14,120 bases of DNA from Rhodospirillales bacterium (GTDB lineage Bacteria > Pseudomonadota > Alphaproteobacteria > Rhodospirillales > Defluviicoccaceae), in assembly GCA_026125865.1 (NCBI GenBank), contig JAHCKI010000030.1:1-14120 (forward strand). Direction: 5' to 3'. The position numbers and the translations under genes are program-made. Positions within the stretch are counted from its first letter, which is position 1, and each line of letters starts with the position of its first letter. Below, piece after piece: positions 1 to 8,795 of this stretch. The notes below the pieces were generated by a model. The model had not been told where the DNA came from, did not search any database, and worked only from the letters and a program-made list of their open reading frames with translations.

Positions 1-2
1 CG

Positions 3-1340
3 GCGGCGATCCCCAAAGCCACCGCGCCCGTTGCGGCCGTGGCGCCGATTCTTCGCGGCCTCACCGCCATCGATCGCGGCGACGGCGAGTATGGGCGCTG
101 GCTGATGGACTTCCGCACGGGACCGGAGATCCTGGCTTTCGTCAACGGCTCCGATCTGGCGCGGTACGGTCGCCAAGGCACGGCAACGCCGGACCACGTG
201 ATTAGAACCAAGTATTGGCCGTTGATCGTGCCGCCGCCGGCCGCCGATGACCTGGAGGCGTTCAAGAGCGCCGCGCAGGGGGCGTTGGACGCCTACAAAA
301 GCGACTACCATGCCTACTTCGAACGCAACAACGCCCGTCATGATCCGCCGAAACGGGAATTGGATGGCGTCCCGCGTGTCATCCTGGTGCCGGGTCTCGG
401 ATTGTTCGGGCTCGGCGGTTCCGCCAAGGACGCCGCCATCGCCGCCGATCTCGCCGAGACCAATGTGGAGGTGATCACCGCGGCGGAGCGCATGACGAGC
501 TACGAAGTGCTCCCCGAGGCCGAAATCTTCGACATGGAATACTGGTCCCTGGAGCAGGCAAAACTGGGCAAGGGCACGCCGAAACCGTTGGCCGGCCAGG
601 TGGCGGTGATCACCGGCGGCGGTTCCGGCATCGGCGCGGCCACGGCCGCCCAGTTCTACGCCGAGGGTGCGACGGTCGCCGTGCTCGACCTTGACGGCGA
701 AAAGGCCGAAGCGGTGGCGGCTGCCAACGGCGGATTGGGCCTCCCCTGCGACGTGACGAATCCGAAGGCGGTTCGGGCTGCGTTCGATCGCATTGCCGAG
801 GCGTTTGGCGGCGTGGACATCGTCGTTTCCAACGCCGGCGCCGCTTGGCAAGGGCGCATCGGCGATGTGGATGATGATCTCCTCCGTAAGAGCTTCGAAG
901 TCAATTTCTGGTCGCACCAGACGGTCTGCCAGGAAGCAGTTCGGATCATGCGCGCCCAGGGCACGGGTGGCTGCTCGCTGTTCAACGCATCCAAACAGGC
1001 CATCAACCCCGGCCCGGATTTCGGCCCTTACGGCCTGCCGAAAGCGGCGACATTGGCGCTCATGCGACAATACGCCATCGATCACGGAAAGGAGGGTATT
1101 CGCGCGTCCGCCGTCAACGCCGACCGCATTCGTTCCGGCTTGCTGACCGACGACATGGTAACGACGCGCTCCAAGGCGCGGGGTGTCAGTGAAAAGGCGT
1201 ATATGTCCGGCAACTTGCTCGGACTCGAGGTGACTTCTTACGATGTTGCTCGCGCCTTCGTACAGTTGGCGATGTCGAGACGGACGACAGCCGCCGTCAT
1301 TACCGTCGATGGCGGAAACATCGCCGCTGCCGTGCGGTAG
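3..1340 (+). CDS. Bifunctional class II aldolase / short-chain dehydrogenase (RhaD-SDR type), 5' truncated
   Basis: The frame is open back to the window edge, so the GTG at 39 is probably internal and the true start lies upstream. Residue numbers count from that GTG. Residues 1-180 are the C-terminal part of a class II aldolase domain, with the family stretch GTATPDHVIRTK, whose His is a probable metal ligand. Residues 188-433 are an SDR domain: TGGGSGIG at 192-199 binds the dinucleotide, followed by N265 in SNAG and the catalytic set N289, S318, Y331 and K335. Fusions of this kind are annotated as rhamnulose-1-phosphate aldolase/lactaldehyde dehydrogenase. They cleave a deoxysugar phosphate to DHAP and an aldehyde, which the SDR half oxidises or reduces. 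Usual length is near 700 residues, so about 240 are missing. The family is secure; the exact substrate is not. Confidence 0.88.
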   Translation, partial: AAIPKATAPVAAVAPILRGLTAIDRGDGEYGRWLMDFRTGPEILAFVNGSDLARYGRQGTATPDHVIRTKYWPLIVPPPAADDLEAFKSAAQGALDAYKSDYHAYFERNNARHDPPKRELDGVPRVILVPGLGLFGLGGSAKDAAIAADLAETNVEVITAAERMTSYEVLPEAEIFDMEYWSLEQAKLGKGTPKPLAGQVAVITGGGSGIGAATAAQFYAEGATVAVLDLDGEKAEAVAAANGGLGLPCDVTNPKAVRAAFDRIAEAFGGVDIVVSNAGAAWQGRIGDVDDDLLRKSFEVNFWSHQTVCQEAVRIMRAQGTGGCSLFNASKQAINPGPDFGPYGLPKAATLALMRQYAIDHGKEGIRASAVNADRIRSGLLTDDMVTTRSKARGVSEKAYMSGNLLGLEVTSYDVARAFVQLAMSRRTTAAVITVDGGNIAAAVR

Positions 1341-1426
1341 GGCTTTCGGGCGTGAAGCGTGATTGGTCCGGTACGCAAATTCGAAAAGACATACGCCATG
1401 AGAGGCGAAAAGCGAAAAAGCCAGAA

Positions 1427-1445
1427 AACCGGTATCGTTCCGGTT
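1427..1445 (-). terminator. Possible minus-strand intrinsic terminator upstream of the cytochrome gene
   Basis: AACCGG and CCGGTT form a 6-bp stem with a 7-base loop. Read on the minus strand it is followed by a pyrimidine stretch rich in T (complement of the A-rich run at 1402-1426). Read on the plus strand there is no T tail. The only minus-strand unit that could reach it is the pgk-Nudix-VUT unit, which would have to read antisense through the cytochrome gene. The stem is short, so this is tentative. Confidence 0.3.
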
Positions 1446-1537
1446 GGGGAATGTGAGTGCGGGTGCTAATCTTGAGCCGTGTTTGCGACGGTTCTTTGGA
1501 GCCGGTCTCCGCCATCGATTTCAAGGGGTATTGAGAG

Positions 1538-1942
1538 ATGAAAAAAATTCACAAGATTCGTCGTCTGCTCTCCGGGGCGTTATTCGCCGCCGCGGTTGGT
1601 GCCGTTGGCTGGACCGGCCCCGTTTTCGCCGCTGAAGAGGAGGTGAGCTTCGAACTCGACGTGTATCCAATTCTGAATAGCCGTTGTGTGGCGTGCCACC
1701 AGCCGGGGGGCGACGGTCTCGAGAAAAGCGGCCTCGATCTCACCAGCTACGACGGCTTGATGGCGGGCACCAAGCACGGCCCCATCGTCGTGCCCGGTGA
1801 GCCGATGACGAGCAACCTCAACGTTCTGATTGAGGGGCGCGCCGCATCGGAATTGCGCATGCCCCACAATCAGCGGCCGTTGCTACGCTATCAAACCCTC
1901 ATCGTTCGGGATTGGGTCAAACAGGGCGCCAAGAACAACTGA
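1538..1942 (+). CDS. Small secreted mono-haem c-type cytochrome (planctomycete-type cytochrome C domain)
   Basis: The 134-residue protein starts with a clear signal peptide: MKKIHKIRR, then a hydrophobic core, with likely cleavage near residue 32 after VFAA. CVACH at 50-54 is the single haem c attachment site (C50, C53, axial H54). M108 in ELRMPH is the likely second axial ligand. The order CxxCH, LDLTSYD, VPGEPMTSNL, MPH, then RDWVKQGA is the pattern of the PSCyt1-like cytochrome domain, which is usually part of larger proteins; here it stands alone. A purine-rich ribosome site (AAGGGG, or GAGAG closer in) precedes the ATG. It would act in the periplasm as an electron carrier and needs the Ccm system encoded downstream. 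The partner enzyme is not evident; the aldolase/dehydrogenase gene upstream is on the same strand, 197 bases away. Confidence 0.85.
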   Translation: MKKIHKIRRLLSGALFAAAVGAVGWTGPVFAAEEEVSFELDVYPILNSRCVACHQPGGDGLEKSGLDLTSYDGLMAGTKHGPIVVPGEPMTSNLNVLIEGRAASELRMPHNQRPLLRYQTLIVRDWVKQGAKNN

Positions 1943-1946
1943 TTCC

Positions 1947-1978
1947 TACCAAAGTCACGTTTCGTGCACGCACTGGTA
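1947..1978. terminator. Possible hairpin between convergent genes
   Basis: The 51-base gap between the cytochrome stop and the VUT stop contains an imperfect inverted repeat: TACCA(AA)GT pairs with ACTGGTA, enclosing CACG-TTT-CGTG. Its position between two converging genes suits a bidirectional terminator. There is no T tract on either side, so the call is weak. Confidence 0.3.
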
Positions 1979-1993
1979 TGAGGTGAGAAGCGA

Positions 1994-2566
1994 TCAGCGC
2001 GCGGCCGGCGACAGACCGAGGCGCTGGTCGCGTTCGCGAATCCACCAAATCGCGGGCATGGCGAGCAGGACCATCCACGCCTTACCGATGACCTGGCCTT
2101 CGACATAGGTGAGACTGCCGAATGCGAGGTATAGAAACACCGCACTATCGATCACCAGGCCGATCAAGCTACTGAGCAACACCGCCAGCATAAGCCGTCG
2201 CCGTTGCAGGGGGGTGTAGATGGCCAAGTCGGCGAACTCCGACATCAGGAAGGCCACCGTCGAGGCGACGACAAGCGCCGCCGGCGCCAAAAACGCCGAG
2301 GCGATCGCACCACATAAGATCGCCGCCACCGCCCAGCGAACGCCGAGACGCCGCTGCACCAAATCGCGCATCACCAACGCCAATCCGATCATCAGGACGC
2401 CGCTTGGCGCCATGATTCCAGGCGCCACCGGTATCAAGCAAACGCCGTCCGGTACGCACACGGTTCCCACGTTTTGGATCAGCCAGTTGGCGGCGGGTAT
2501 GCACGCCGCGAATGCGGCAAGAAACGCGAACCCCTCCGCGCGGCGTCGATCATCCAACTCAACCAC
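1994..2566 (-). CDS. VUT (DUF165/YhhQ-like) family transporter, putative queuosine-precursor uptake
   Basis: A 190-residue integral membrane protein with about five or six hydrophobic segments (near 12-32, 45-65, 77-105, 124-148 and 158-176). RDLVQRRLG at 67-75 and SEFADLAIYTPLQRRR at 109-124 are the hallmark stretches of the VUT/YhhQ family. E. coli YhhQ imports deazaguanine precursors of queuosine; applying that role here is inference. The start is taken as the GTG at 2566 because it directly follows an in-frame TAA, so nothing further upstream is possible; a TTG three codons later is the alternative. It lies 17 bases after the Nudix stop, consistent with co-transcription. No queuosine biosynthesis gene is in the window. 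Confidence 0.85.
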   Translation of the reverse strand: MVELDDRRRAEGFAFLAAFAACIPAANWLIQNVGTVCVPDGVCLIPVAPGIMAPSGVLMIGLALVMRDLVQRRLGVRWAVAAILCGAIASAFLAPAALVVASTVAFLMSEFADLAIYTPLQRRRLMLAVLLSSLIGLVIDSAVFLYLAFGSLTYVEGQVIGKAWMVLLAMPAIWWIRERDQRLGLSPAAR

Positions 2567-2583
2567 TTAAGATCTCATATCCG

Positions 2584-3117
2584 TTAGAGCACAGTCCTTG
2601 ATGTCACGCCGGTTGCGGGGTGCATCCAGGGTCCGCCCCCGTCTTGGAATCGCTGCAAGACCCAGACGATGCTGGGAAAAGCAAGGTCATCCCATGGAAT
2701 GTCGTTCCAGGCGAACAGGCGGCTGTCCAGGCTTTCTTCCCCGGCTGCGTGCTCGGGGCCGGTCATTACGGCGTGGTAGAACATGTGCACTTGGCTGATG
2801 CGCGGGATTTCATAGATGCCGATGAGATTCCCGACACGAATCCGCGCCCGCGCCTCTTCCCAAACCTCCCGCGCCGCGCCCTCGGTGGTGCTTTCGCCCA
2901 ATTCCATGAACCCGGCCGGAACTGTCCAGGTGCCCAGGCGGGGCTCTATCCCCCTCCGACACAGCAGAACATTCTCCTGCCACATACAAACCGCTCCGAC
3001 CACGATCTTCGGATTGGCATATTCGATATAGCCGCAGTCCGGGCAAACGAGGCGGGTTCGGTTGTCGCCTTCGGGCACTTGCTTGATGGACGGGCCAACG
3101 CTTCGCTTGTCATTCAT
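2584..3117 (-). CDS. Nudix hydrolase with N-terminal zinc-ribbon remnant
   Basis: The 177-residue protein has a single CPDC pair at 25-28 followed by GYIEYANPK, the end of a NudC-like zinc ribbon, then a Nudix fold. The Nudix box runs from G69 to E88 (G-x5-E-x7-REVWEE), with E84, E87 and E88 supplying the metal site. The glycine after EE in the consensus is replaced by Arg90, which is common in this subgroup. Related proteins hydrolyse nucleoside diphosphates linked to another moiety, such as NADH or ADP-ribose. The substrate cannot be read from the sequence. The ATG at 3117 gives the N-terminus expected for the subgroup. It lies 53 bases after pgk and 17 bases before the VUT gene. Confidence 0.85.
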   Translation of the reverse strand: MNDKRSVGPSIKQVPEGDNRTRLVCPDCGYIEYANPKIVVGAVCMWQENVLLCRRGIEPRLGTWTVPAGFMELGESTTEGAAREVWEEARARIRVGNLIGIYEIPRISQVHMFYHAVMTGPEHAAGEESLDSRLFAWNDIPWDDLAFPSIVWVLQRFQDGGGPWMHPATGVTSRTVL

Positions 3118-3170
3118 GCGACAAGTTTGGCGTCAGCCCGAACCTCAAGCAAGTCCGTGGTTTGCCGCGA

Positions 3171-4364
<1,194 letters not shown>

Positions 4365-4536
4365 GACAGTGTACACCCCTTCCCTGGGTTGTTGGATTGA
4401 AGATCCGTCGATTGAGCGCGTTTTCGCCCCTGAACATCCGTGCTTCAAGATCAGTGTAAGCGAGTCTCCGCACGCCCTCGGTCACGGGCGCCGCGCAGGA
4501 CCCGACCGTCCGCCTGATTTATGCGAACTCGTGTCC

Positions 4537-4593
4537 AAAAAGGCAAGTACCGCCACCATCCTCAAAGAAGTTTCACAAAAAGGCGCTCGGCGC
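4537..4593 (-). terminator. Two weak tandem intrinsic terminators after ccmI
   Basis: Just after the ccmI stop, the minus strand reads GCGC-CGA-GCGC followed by CTTTTT (stem 4583-4593, tail 4581-4577). About 25 bases on, GGCGG-UAC-UUGCC, a stem with two G-U pairs, is followed by TTTTT (4554-4537). Each stem is short, but both carry a five-T tail and the position at the operon end is right. Confidence 0.4.
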
Positions 4594-4595
4594 TC

Positions 4596-5723
4596 TCACT
4601 GTGCCGGTATCGCCTCGGCGCGCGCCCGCGCCTTCCTGGCCTTTTCGGTTTCGCCCAGAACCTCGTAGGCGCGCGCCAGTCGCAACCAGCCATCGCGATC
4701 GTCGGGTTCGTCCTTCAGGCGAGCCGCCAGCCGGTCGACCATGGCGCGGATCATCGCTGCCTGATCCACGTCGGGCTTCGCCGGCCCGGCCAAGTCTTTC
4801 TTAGCAAGGGCCAATGTTTCTAGCGAGGGAGTGAGCGTGGACGGATCGACACCGATCTCCTCGGCCGCCCGCTGAACCTGTTGGCGGACAACGGGGAGCC
4901 AGGGGGCATCGCTTGGCGACATTGCGATGACGTCGGTCCAGCCTTGTACCGCTGTTCGCAGGTCACCTTGCTGAGCGGCATCGAGTGCAAGGTAGTAACG
5001 CGCCTTGACCGCCCTCGGGTTACGATTGACGGCGGTTTGGAATGCTTCTCTCGCGTCATCGGTTATCTGACCATCGGCCGCCGCCACCAACGCCTCGCCA
5101 TAGTGAGCGGCGATTGTTGCGTCGTTCTCATCACTCAGCGCCATCGCCTTTTGAAAGGCGTTTGCTGCGTCGTCGTATCGTTCCATGGACAGGGACGAAC
5201 GCCCCAACAACGCCCAGCCGTCGCGATCCTCAGGTTTGGCCGACAACCGTTCCTCCAACCGAGCGACGGCTTCGGCGATTTGCGGGGGGCGCGCGCCCTC
5301 CCTTGCCTTGGTTTCGGCGTGAGCCGCCGGTTCGGGGCGGGACGCCCAGGGCAAATCCGGTGTCTGTGGCGCACCGAGCGACCAATACAGCGCAAACGCA
5401 ACTAAAGGAACGGCGATCACCATTGTTACCGCCGAGCCCCATGCCAGCCGAGGCGAAGCGGTCCGGGGAGTGGCGTGGTCACGGGTATCTGCCGCGGCCA
5501 GCATCCGGCGTTTGATTTCGATGCGCGCGGCATCCGCCTGTTCCGCGGTCATCAGGTCCCGTTCGAGGTCGCGATCGATCTCGGCGAGTTGTTCGCGATA
5601 CACCGAGAGGTCGTAGTCGGCGCGTTCGGGCGCCGCCACCGATCGTTTCCGCAGAAGCGGCATCAGCAACAGCGCCAGCACCGCCAGCGTCAGGAATCCC
5701 GCCGCGATCCACAATCCGATCAT
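4596..5723 (-). CDS. ccmI: Cytochrome c maturation protein CcmI (CycH), apocytochrome chaperone
   Basis: The 375-residue membrane protein has transmembrane segments at about 3-24 and 94-115 flanking a cytoplasmic loop (YREQLAEIDRDLERD, 42-56) of CcmI-1 type. A long periplasmic tail follows, with TPR-like helices from about 150 to 270 and a further domain to the end. EDRDGWALLGR (165-175) and DDRDGWLRLAR (341-351) are internal near-repeats. The tail binds the C-terminal helix of apocytochromes and delivers them to the CcmF-CcmH ligase. Both halves are on one chain, as in alphaproteobacteria; in enterobacteria the equivalent is fused to CcmH. ATG at 5723 overlaps the ccmH stop as ATGA, indicating translational coupling. 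It is the last gene of the cluster. Confidence 0.95.
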   Translation of the reverse strand: MIGLWIAAGFLTLAVLALLLMPLLRKRSVAAPERADYDLSVYREQLAEIDRDLERDLMTAEQADAARIEIKRRMLAAADTRDHATPRTASPRLAWGSAVTMVIAVPLVAFALYWSLGAPQTPDLPWASRPEPAAHAETKAREGARPPQIAEAVARLEERLSAKPEDRDGWALLGRSSLSMERYDDAANAFQKAMALSDENDATIAAHYGEALVAAADGQITDDAREAFQTAVNRNPRAVKARYYLALDAAQQGDLRTAVQGWTDVIAMSPSDAPWLPVVRQQVQRAAEEIGVDPSTLTPSLETLALAKKDLAGPAKPDVDQAAMIRAMVDRLAARLKDEPDDRDGWLRLARAYEVLGETEKARKARARAEAIPAQ

Positions 5724-6226
5724 GATGACACGTCCCGGTCCCGCAGTATCGTCTCCAGCCGCTGCTGTTCCGCCTGGGACAAGGGTGCCGGCGCCGCTTC
5801 AGCACCGCCGGCCGTTGCGCTTTGACGATAGTACAAAAAGACTGCCACGCCGGCGACGAGCAGGATGACCGCGGGCGCCGCCCACAGGGCGAGCGTCGCC
5901 AACTTGAACGGCGGTTTCAGCAGAACGAAGTCGCCGTAGCGGGAAACGATGTAATCGATCACCTGTTGGTCGTCATCGCCGGCGACTAGGCGTTCGCGCA
6001 CCAGAAGGCGCAGGTCGCGGGCCAGCTCGGCGTCGGAATCGTCGATGGACTGGTTTTGGCAGACGAGACAACGGAGCCCCTGGGAGATGCCGCGGGCGCG
6101 GCTTTCGAGAGTCGGATCGGCGAGCACTTCGTCCGGCTCGACGGCGAGAGATGGAGCGAGCCATGCCATCACGAGAATGGCTGCGACGAGTACTATTCTC
6201 CGCGCAGTTTTTGAACGATGGGCCAA
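5720..6226 (-). CDS. ccmH: Cytochrome c maturation thiol-oxidoreductase CcmH
   Basis: The 168-residue protein has a signal peptide (MAHRSKTARR plus hydrophobic core, cleaved near A28), then a small periplasmic three-helix domain with the redox motif LRCLVCQNQS at 51-60 (C53, C56), and one membrane anchor at about 108-132. A short cytoplasmic tail follows. It reduces or presents apocytochrome CxxCH cysteines to the CcmF ligase. The start is a TTG at 6226: it gives a proper signal peptide, whereas the first ATG (6169) would remove its charged region. This start overlaps ccmG by 34 bases, and the 3' end overlaps ccmI by 4. The gene is certain; the start codon less so. Confidence 0.94.
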   Translation of the reverse strand: MAHRSKTARRIVLVAAILVMAWLAPSLAVEPDEVLADPTLESRARGISQGLRCLVCQNQSIDDSDAELARDLRLLVRERLVAGDDDQQVIDYIVSRYGDFVLLKPPFKLATLALWAAPAVILLVAGVAVFLYYRQSATAGGAEAAPAPLSQAEQQRLETILRDRDVSS

Positions 6227-6732
6227 AGCTGATTTTTCCAGATGTCCGCCGTGATCGGTCCGATCTGTTTGTATCGGATGACGCCATTGGCATCGACAAT
6301 GAACGTTTCCGGCGCGCCGGTGACACCGAACGCGATGGCGGCCTTGCTGTCGGGATCGTCACCGGTGAGCGTGTAGGGATCGCCATGGCGCGCGAGCCAA
6401 GACGGTCCGGCCTGTCGGTTCTTCTCGCGCCAGTCAATGCCATGGATGGGAACCGTGTCGCTGGCGCGAAGCTCCATCAAGAACGGATGTTCGATCCGGC
6501 AGGCGACACACCATGAGCCGAAAATGTTGACGAGAGACACCTGCCCCTTGAGGTCGTCGCTGCTTAGTCCCACGTCGCGCCCGTCGATCGGTGGCAGCGA
6601 AAAGGCGGGAACCGGCGTATCGATTAGAACCGAGGGGATGGTCTGCGGATTCGTACCGAGCCCGCGCCAGAAATAAGCCGCCATGGCCAGGAAGACGGCC
6701 AAAGGGATGAGATAGAGAACGCGTTTCGACAT
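6193..6732 (-). CDS. ccmG: Thiol:disulfide interchange protein CcmG/DsbE
   Basis: The 179-residue thioredoxin-like protein has an N-terminal membrane anchor (about 4-22). The active site is WCVAC at 74-78 (C75, C78), and GVTGAPETF at 136-144 supplies the cis-proline P141 typical of CcmG/DsbE. It acts on the periplasmic face, passing electrons from a DsbD/CcdA-type membrane reductase to CcmH or directly to apocytochrome thiols. No ccdA/dsbD gene is in this window. ATG at 6732 follows ccmF by 71 bases, the only gap of that size in the second half of the cluster. The 3' end overlaps ccmH by 34 bases. Confidence 0.96.
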   Translation of the reverse strand: MSKRVLYLIPLAVFLAMAAYFWRGLGTNPQTIPSVLIDTPVPAFSLPPIDGRDVGLSSDDLKGQVSLVNIFGSWCVACRIEHPFLMELRASDTVPIHGIDWREKNRQAGPSWLARHGDPYTLTGDDPDSKAAIAFGVTGAPETFIVDANGVIRYKQIGPITADIWKNQLWPIVQKLRGE

Positions 6733-6803
6733 CGAACCAATCGTGATTTCCTACAAAAAACAATAACAGTTCTCGAGGGCCGCTCCGTTGTTTCTTCAGT
6801 CCG

Positions 6804-8795
6804 CTAAGATCGAGCGGTGGCGCCGCCGAAGACATCGGCTCGGCGACGGGAAGGTGCCCCGACGCGGTGGCGGCGGTCCGACAGACTGACGGCGCCGCCG
6901 ATGACCATGACCGCGACACCGGCCCACAGCCATCCAATCATCGGATTGAAGTAGATTCGGGTCACGTGGGCGCCATCGGTGTTTTTTTGGTCGCCGATGA
7001 CCACATACAGGTCGCCCCAGAAGGTCGGATGGATCGCGGCCTCGGTGGTTTCCCGCTTTTCTACCGGATAGCGCCGTTTTTCGGCTTCGAGTGTCGCCAC
7101 CGGTTTACCATTCCGCGTGACCGTAAATGTCCCCCGTGTCGCGATGTAGTTGGGCCCGCGTGTCGGTTGGGCGCCTTCGAAAGTGTAGGTGAAGCCGGCG
7201 ACGGTTACCGTATCGCCCGGCGCCATCACCTGTATGCGTTCGATCTTCCAGGCGCCGGCGCCGGCCATGCCGGCGATGGCGATGGCTAGGCCGGCGTGTG
7301 CCAGTGTCATCCCCAACGCCGAGCGGGGCAGCCTGGCGAGACGTCGGAGGCTGTCGGTTATGGGTGCGCGGAACAGCCGTATGCGCCCGGCCAGCTCCAC
7401 CAGCGTTCCGACCAGCAGCCAAGCGGCCAAGGCCATGCCGAGAAAACCGAACAATGACATATCGGTAACTTGGCTCCAAACCACGGCCGTGACCCCCAGC
7501 ACCGCCACGGCGGCTACCCAAAGGCGCCTGAGCGCCGGGGACAGGTCACCGCGTTTCCAGGGCAGCAGCGGCCCGACCGCCATCGCCACCAACAATGGCG
7601 CCATCAGCGGTACGAAAACGGCATTGAAGAACGGAGGTCCGACCGAGATCTTGCCGTCCGTTATCGCTTGATAGACAAGGGGATAAAGCGTGCCGACCAG
7701 CACTGCCGCCGCCGCGACGCTGAGCAGCAGATTGTTGAGCAGCAGACCGCCTTCGCGGGAAATGGGCTGAAACAGACCGCCCCCCTTGAGGCTCGGTCCA
7801 CGCCACGCAAACAAGGCGAACGAACCGCCGATGATGATCAACAGTAGTGCCAGGATGAAAACGCCGCGCGCCGGATCGACGGCAAAGGCGTGCACCGATG
7901 TGAGCACACCGGAGCGGACCAGGAAGGTTCCGAGTAGGCTGAGGCCGAAGGTGACGATGGCGAGAAAAACGGTCCACCCCTTGAGGGCGTCTCTCTTCTC
8001 GACGACGATCGCGGAATGGAGCAACGCGGTGCCGGCCAGCCACGGCATGAACGAGGCGTTCTCCACCGGGTCCCAGTACCACCAGCCGCCCCAACCAAGC
8101 TCATAGTATGCCCACCATGCACCGAGGGTGATGCCGATGGTGAGAAATACCCAGGCGACGAGAGTCCATGGCCGCACCCACCGTGCCCACGCCGCGTCGA
8201 CGCGCCCTTCGATCAGGGCGGCGATGGCGAACGAGAAGGCCATGGAGAAGCCGACGTACCCGAGATAGAGGAACGGGGGATGGAAAGCCAGCCCGGGATC
8301 CTGCAGCAGCGGATTGAGACCGCGGCCGTCCACAGCCGGCGGCACTAAGCGTTCGAAGGGATTGGAGGTCAAAAGGATGAACAGATAGAAGCCGAACGCC
8401 AGCCACGCCTGCACCGCCAGCGCGCGCGCCTTGAGGGCCGGCGGCAAACTCCCTCCGAACCACGCCAGCACGCCGCCGAAAACGGCGAGGATCAGCACCC
8501 AAAGCAGCATCGAGCCCTCGTGATTGCCCCAGGTGCCGCTGATCTTGTAGAGCATCGGTTTCAGCGAATTGGAGTTCATGACCACGGAGCGGACCGAGAA
8601 ATCCGACACCATGTAGGCGTGAACGAGAGCGGCGAAGGCGATCCCCACCAGCAGCATCTGCGCGATGGCGGCCGTTCGTGCCACCATCATCAGGTCGTGA
8701 TCGTTGCGGTGGGCGCCCAGCAAAGGAATCGTACCTTGAACCAGGGCGACGACCAGCGCCAACACCAAGGAAAAGTGGCCGAGTTCGACGGTCAA
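6804..8795 (-). CDS. ccmF: Haem lyase subunit CcmF
   Basis: The 663-residue polytopic protein has the usual length for CcmF. The periplasmic WWD domain GWGGWWYWDPVENASFMPW lies at about 235-253. Candidate haem-ligand histidines are H172 (FHPPFLYLGY), H260 (LLHSA) and H302 (SVHAF). GTWGNHEGSMLLW at 87-99 and the C-terminal YFNPMIGWLW are also family marks. With CcmH and CcmI it attaches haem from holo-CcmE to apocytochromes at the periplasmic face. The start is TTG at 8795, giving MTVELGHFSL as in homologues; the next ATG is 35 codons in and would remove the first membrane helix. The TTG overlaps the ccmE stop (TTGA), implying coupled translation. Confidence 0.97.
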   Translation of the reverse strand: MTVELGHFSLVLALVVALVQGTIPLLGAHRNDHDLMMVARTAAIAQMLLVGIAFAALVHAYMVSDFSVRSVVMNSNSLKPMLYKISGTWGNHEGSMLLWVLILAVFGGVLAWFGGSLPPALKARALAVQAWLAFGFYLFILLTSNPFERLVPPAVDGRGLNPLLQDPGLAFHPPFLYLGYVGFSMAFSFAIAALIEGRVDAAWARWVRPWTLVAWVFLTIGITLGAWWAYYELGWGGWWYWDPVENASFMPWLAGTALLHSAIVVEKRDALKGWTVFLAIVTFGLSLLGTFLVRSGVLTSVHAFAVDPARGVFILALLLIIIGGSFALFAWRGPSLKGGGLFQPISREGGLLLNNLLLSVAAAAVLVGTLYPLVYQAITDGKISVGPPFFNAVFVPLMAPLLVAMAVGPLLPWKRGDLSPALRRLWVAAVAVLGVTAVVWSQVTDMSLFGFLGMALAAWLLVGTLVELAGRIRLFRAPITDSLRRLARLPRSALGMTLAHAGLAIAIAGMAGAGAWKIERIQVMAPGDTVTVAGFTYTFEGAQPTRGPNYIATRGTFTVTRNGKPVATLEAEKRRYPVEKRETTEAAIHPTFWGDLYVVIGDQKNTDGAHVTRIYFNPMIGWLWAGVAVMVIGGAVSLSDRRHRVGAPSRRRADVFGGATARS

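Noticed and set aside
1474..1494. GAGCCGT...ACGGTTC hairpin in the leader of the cytochrome gene as a riboswitch or terminator
   Set aside because: A single 7-bp stem with only three T's after it; too little structure to support either call.
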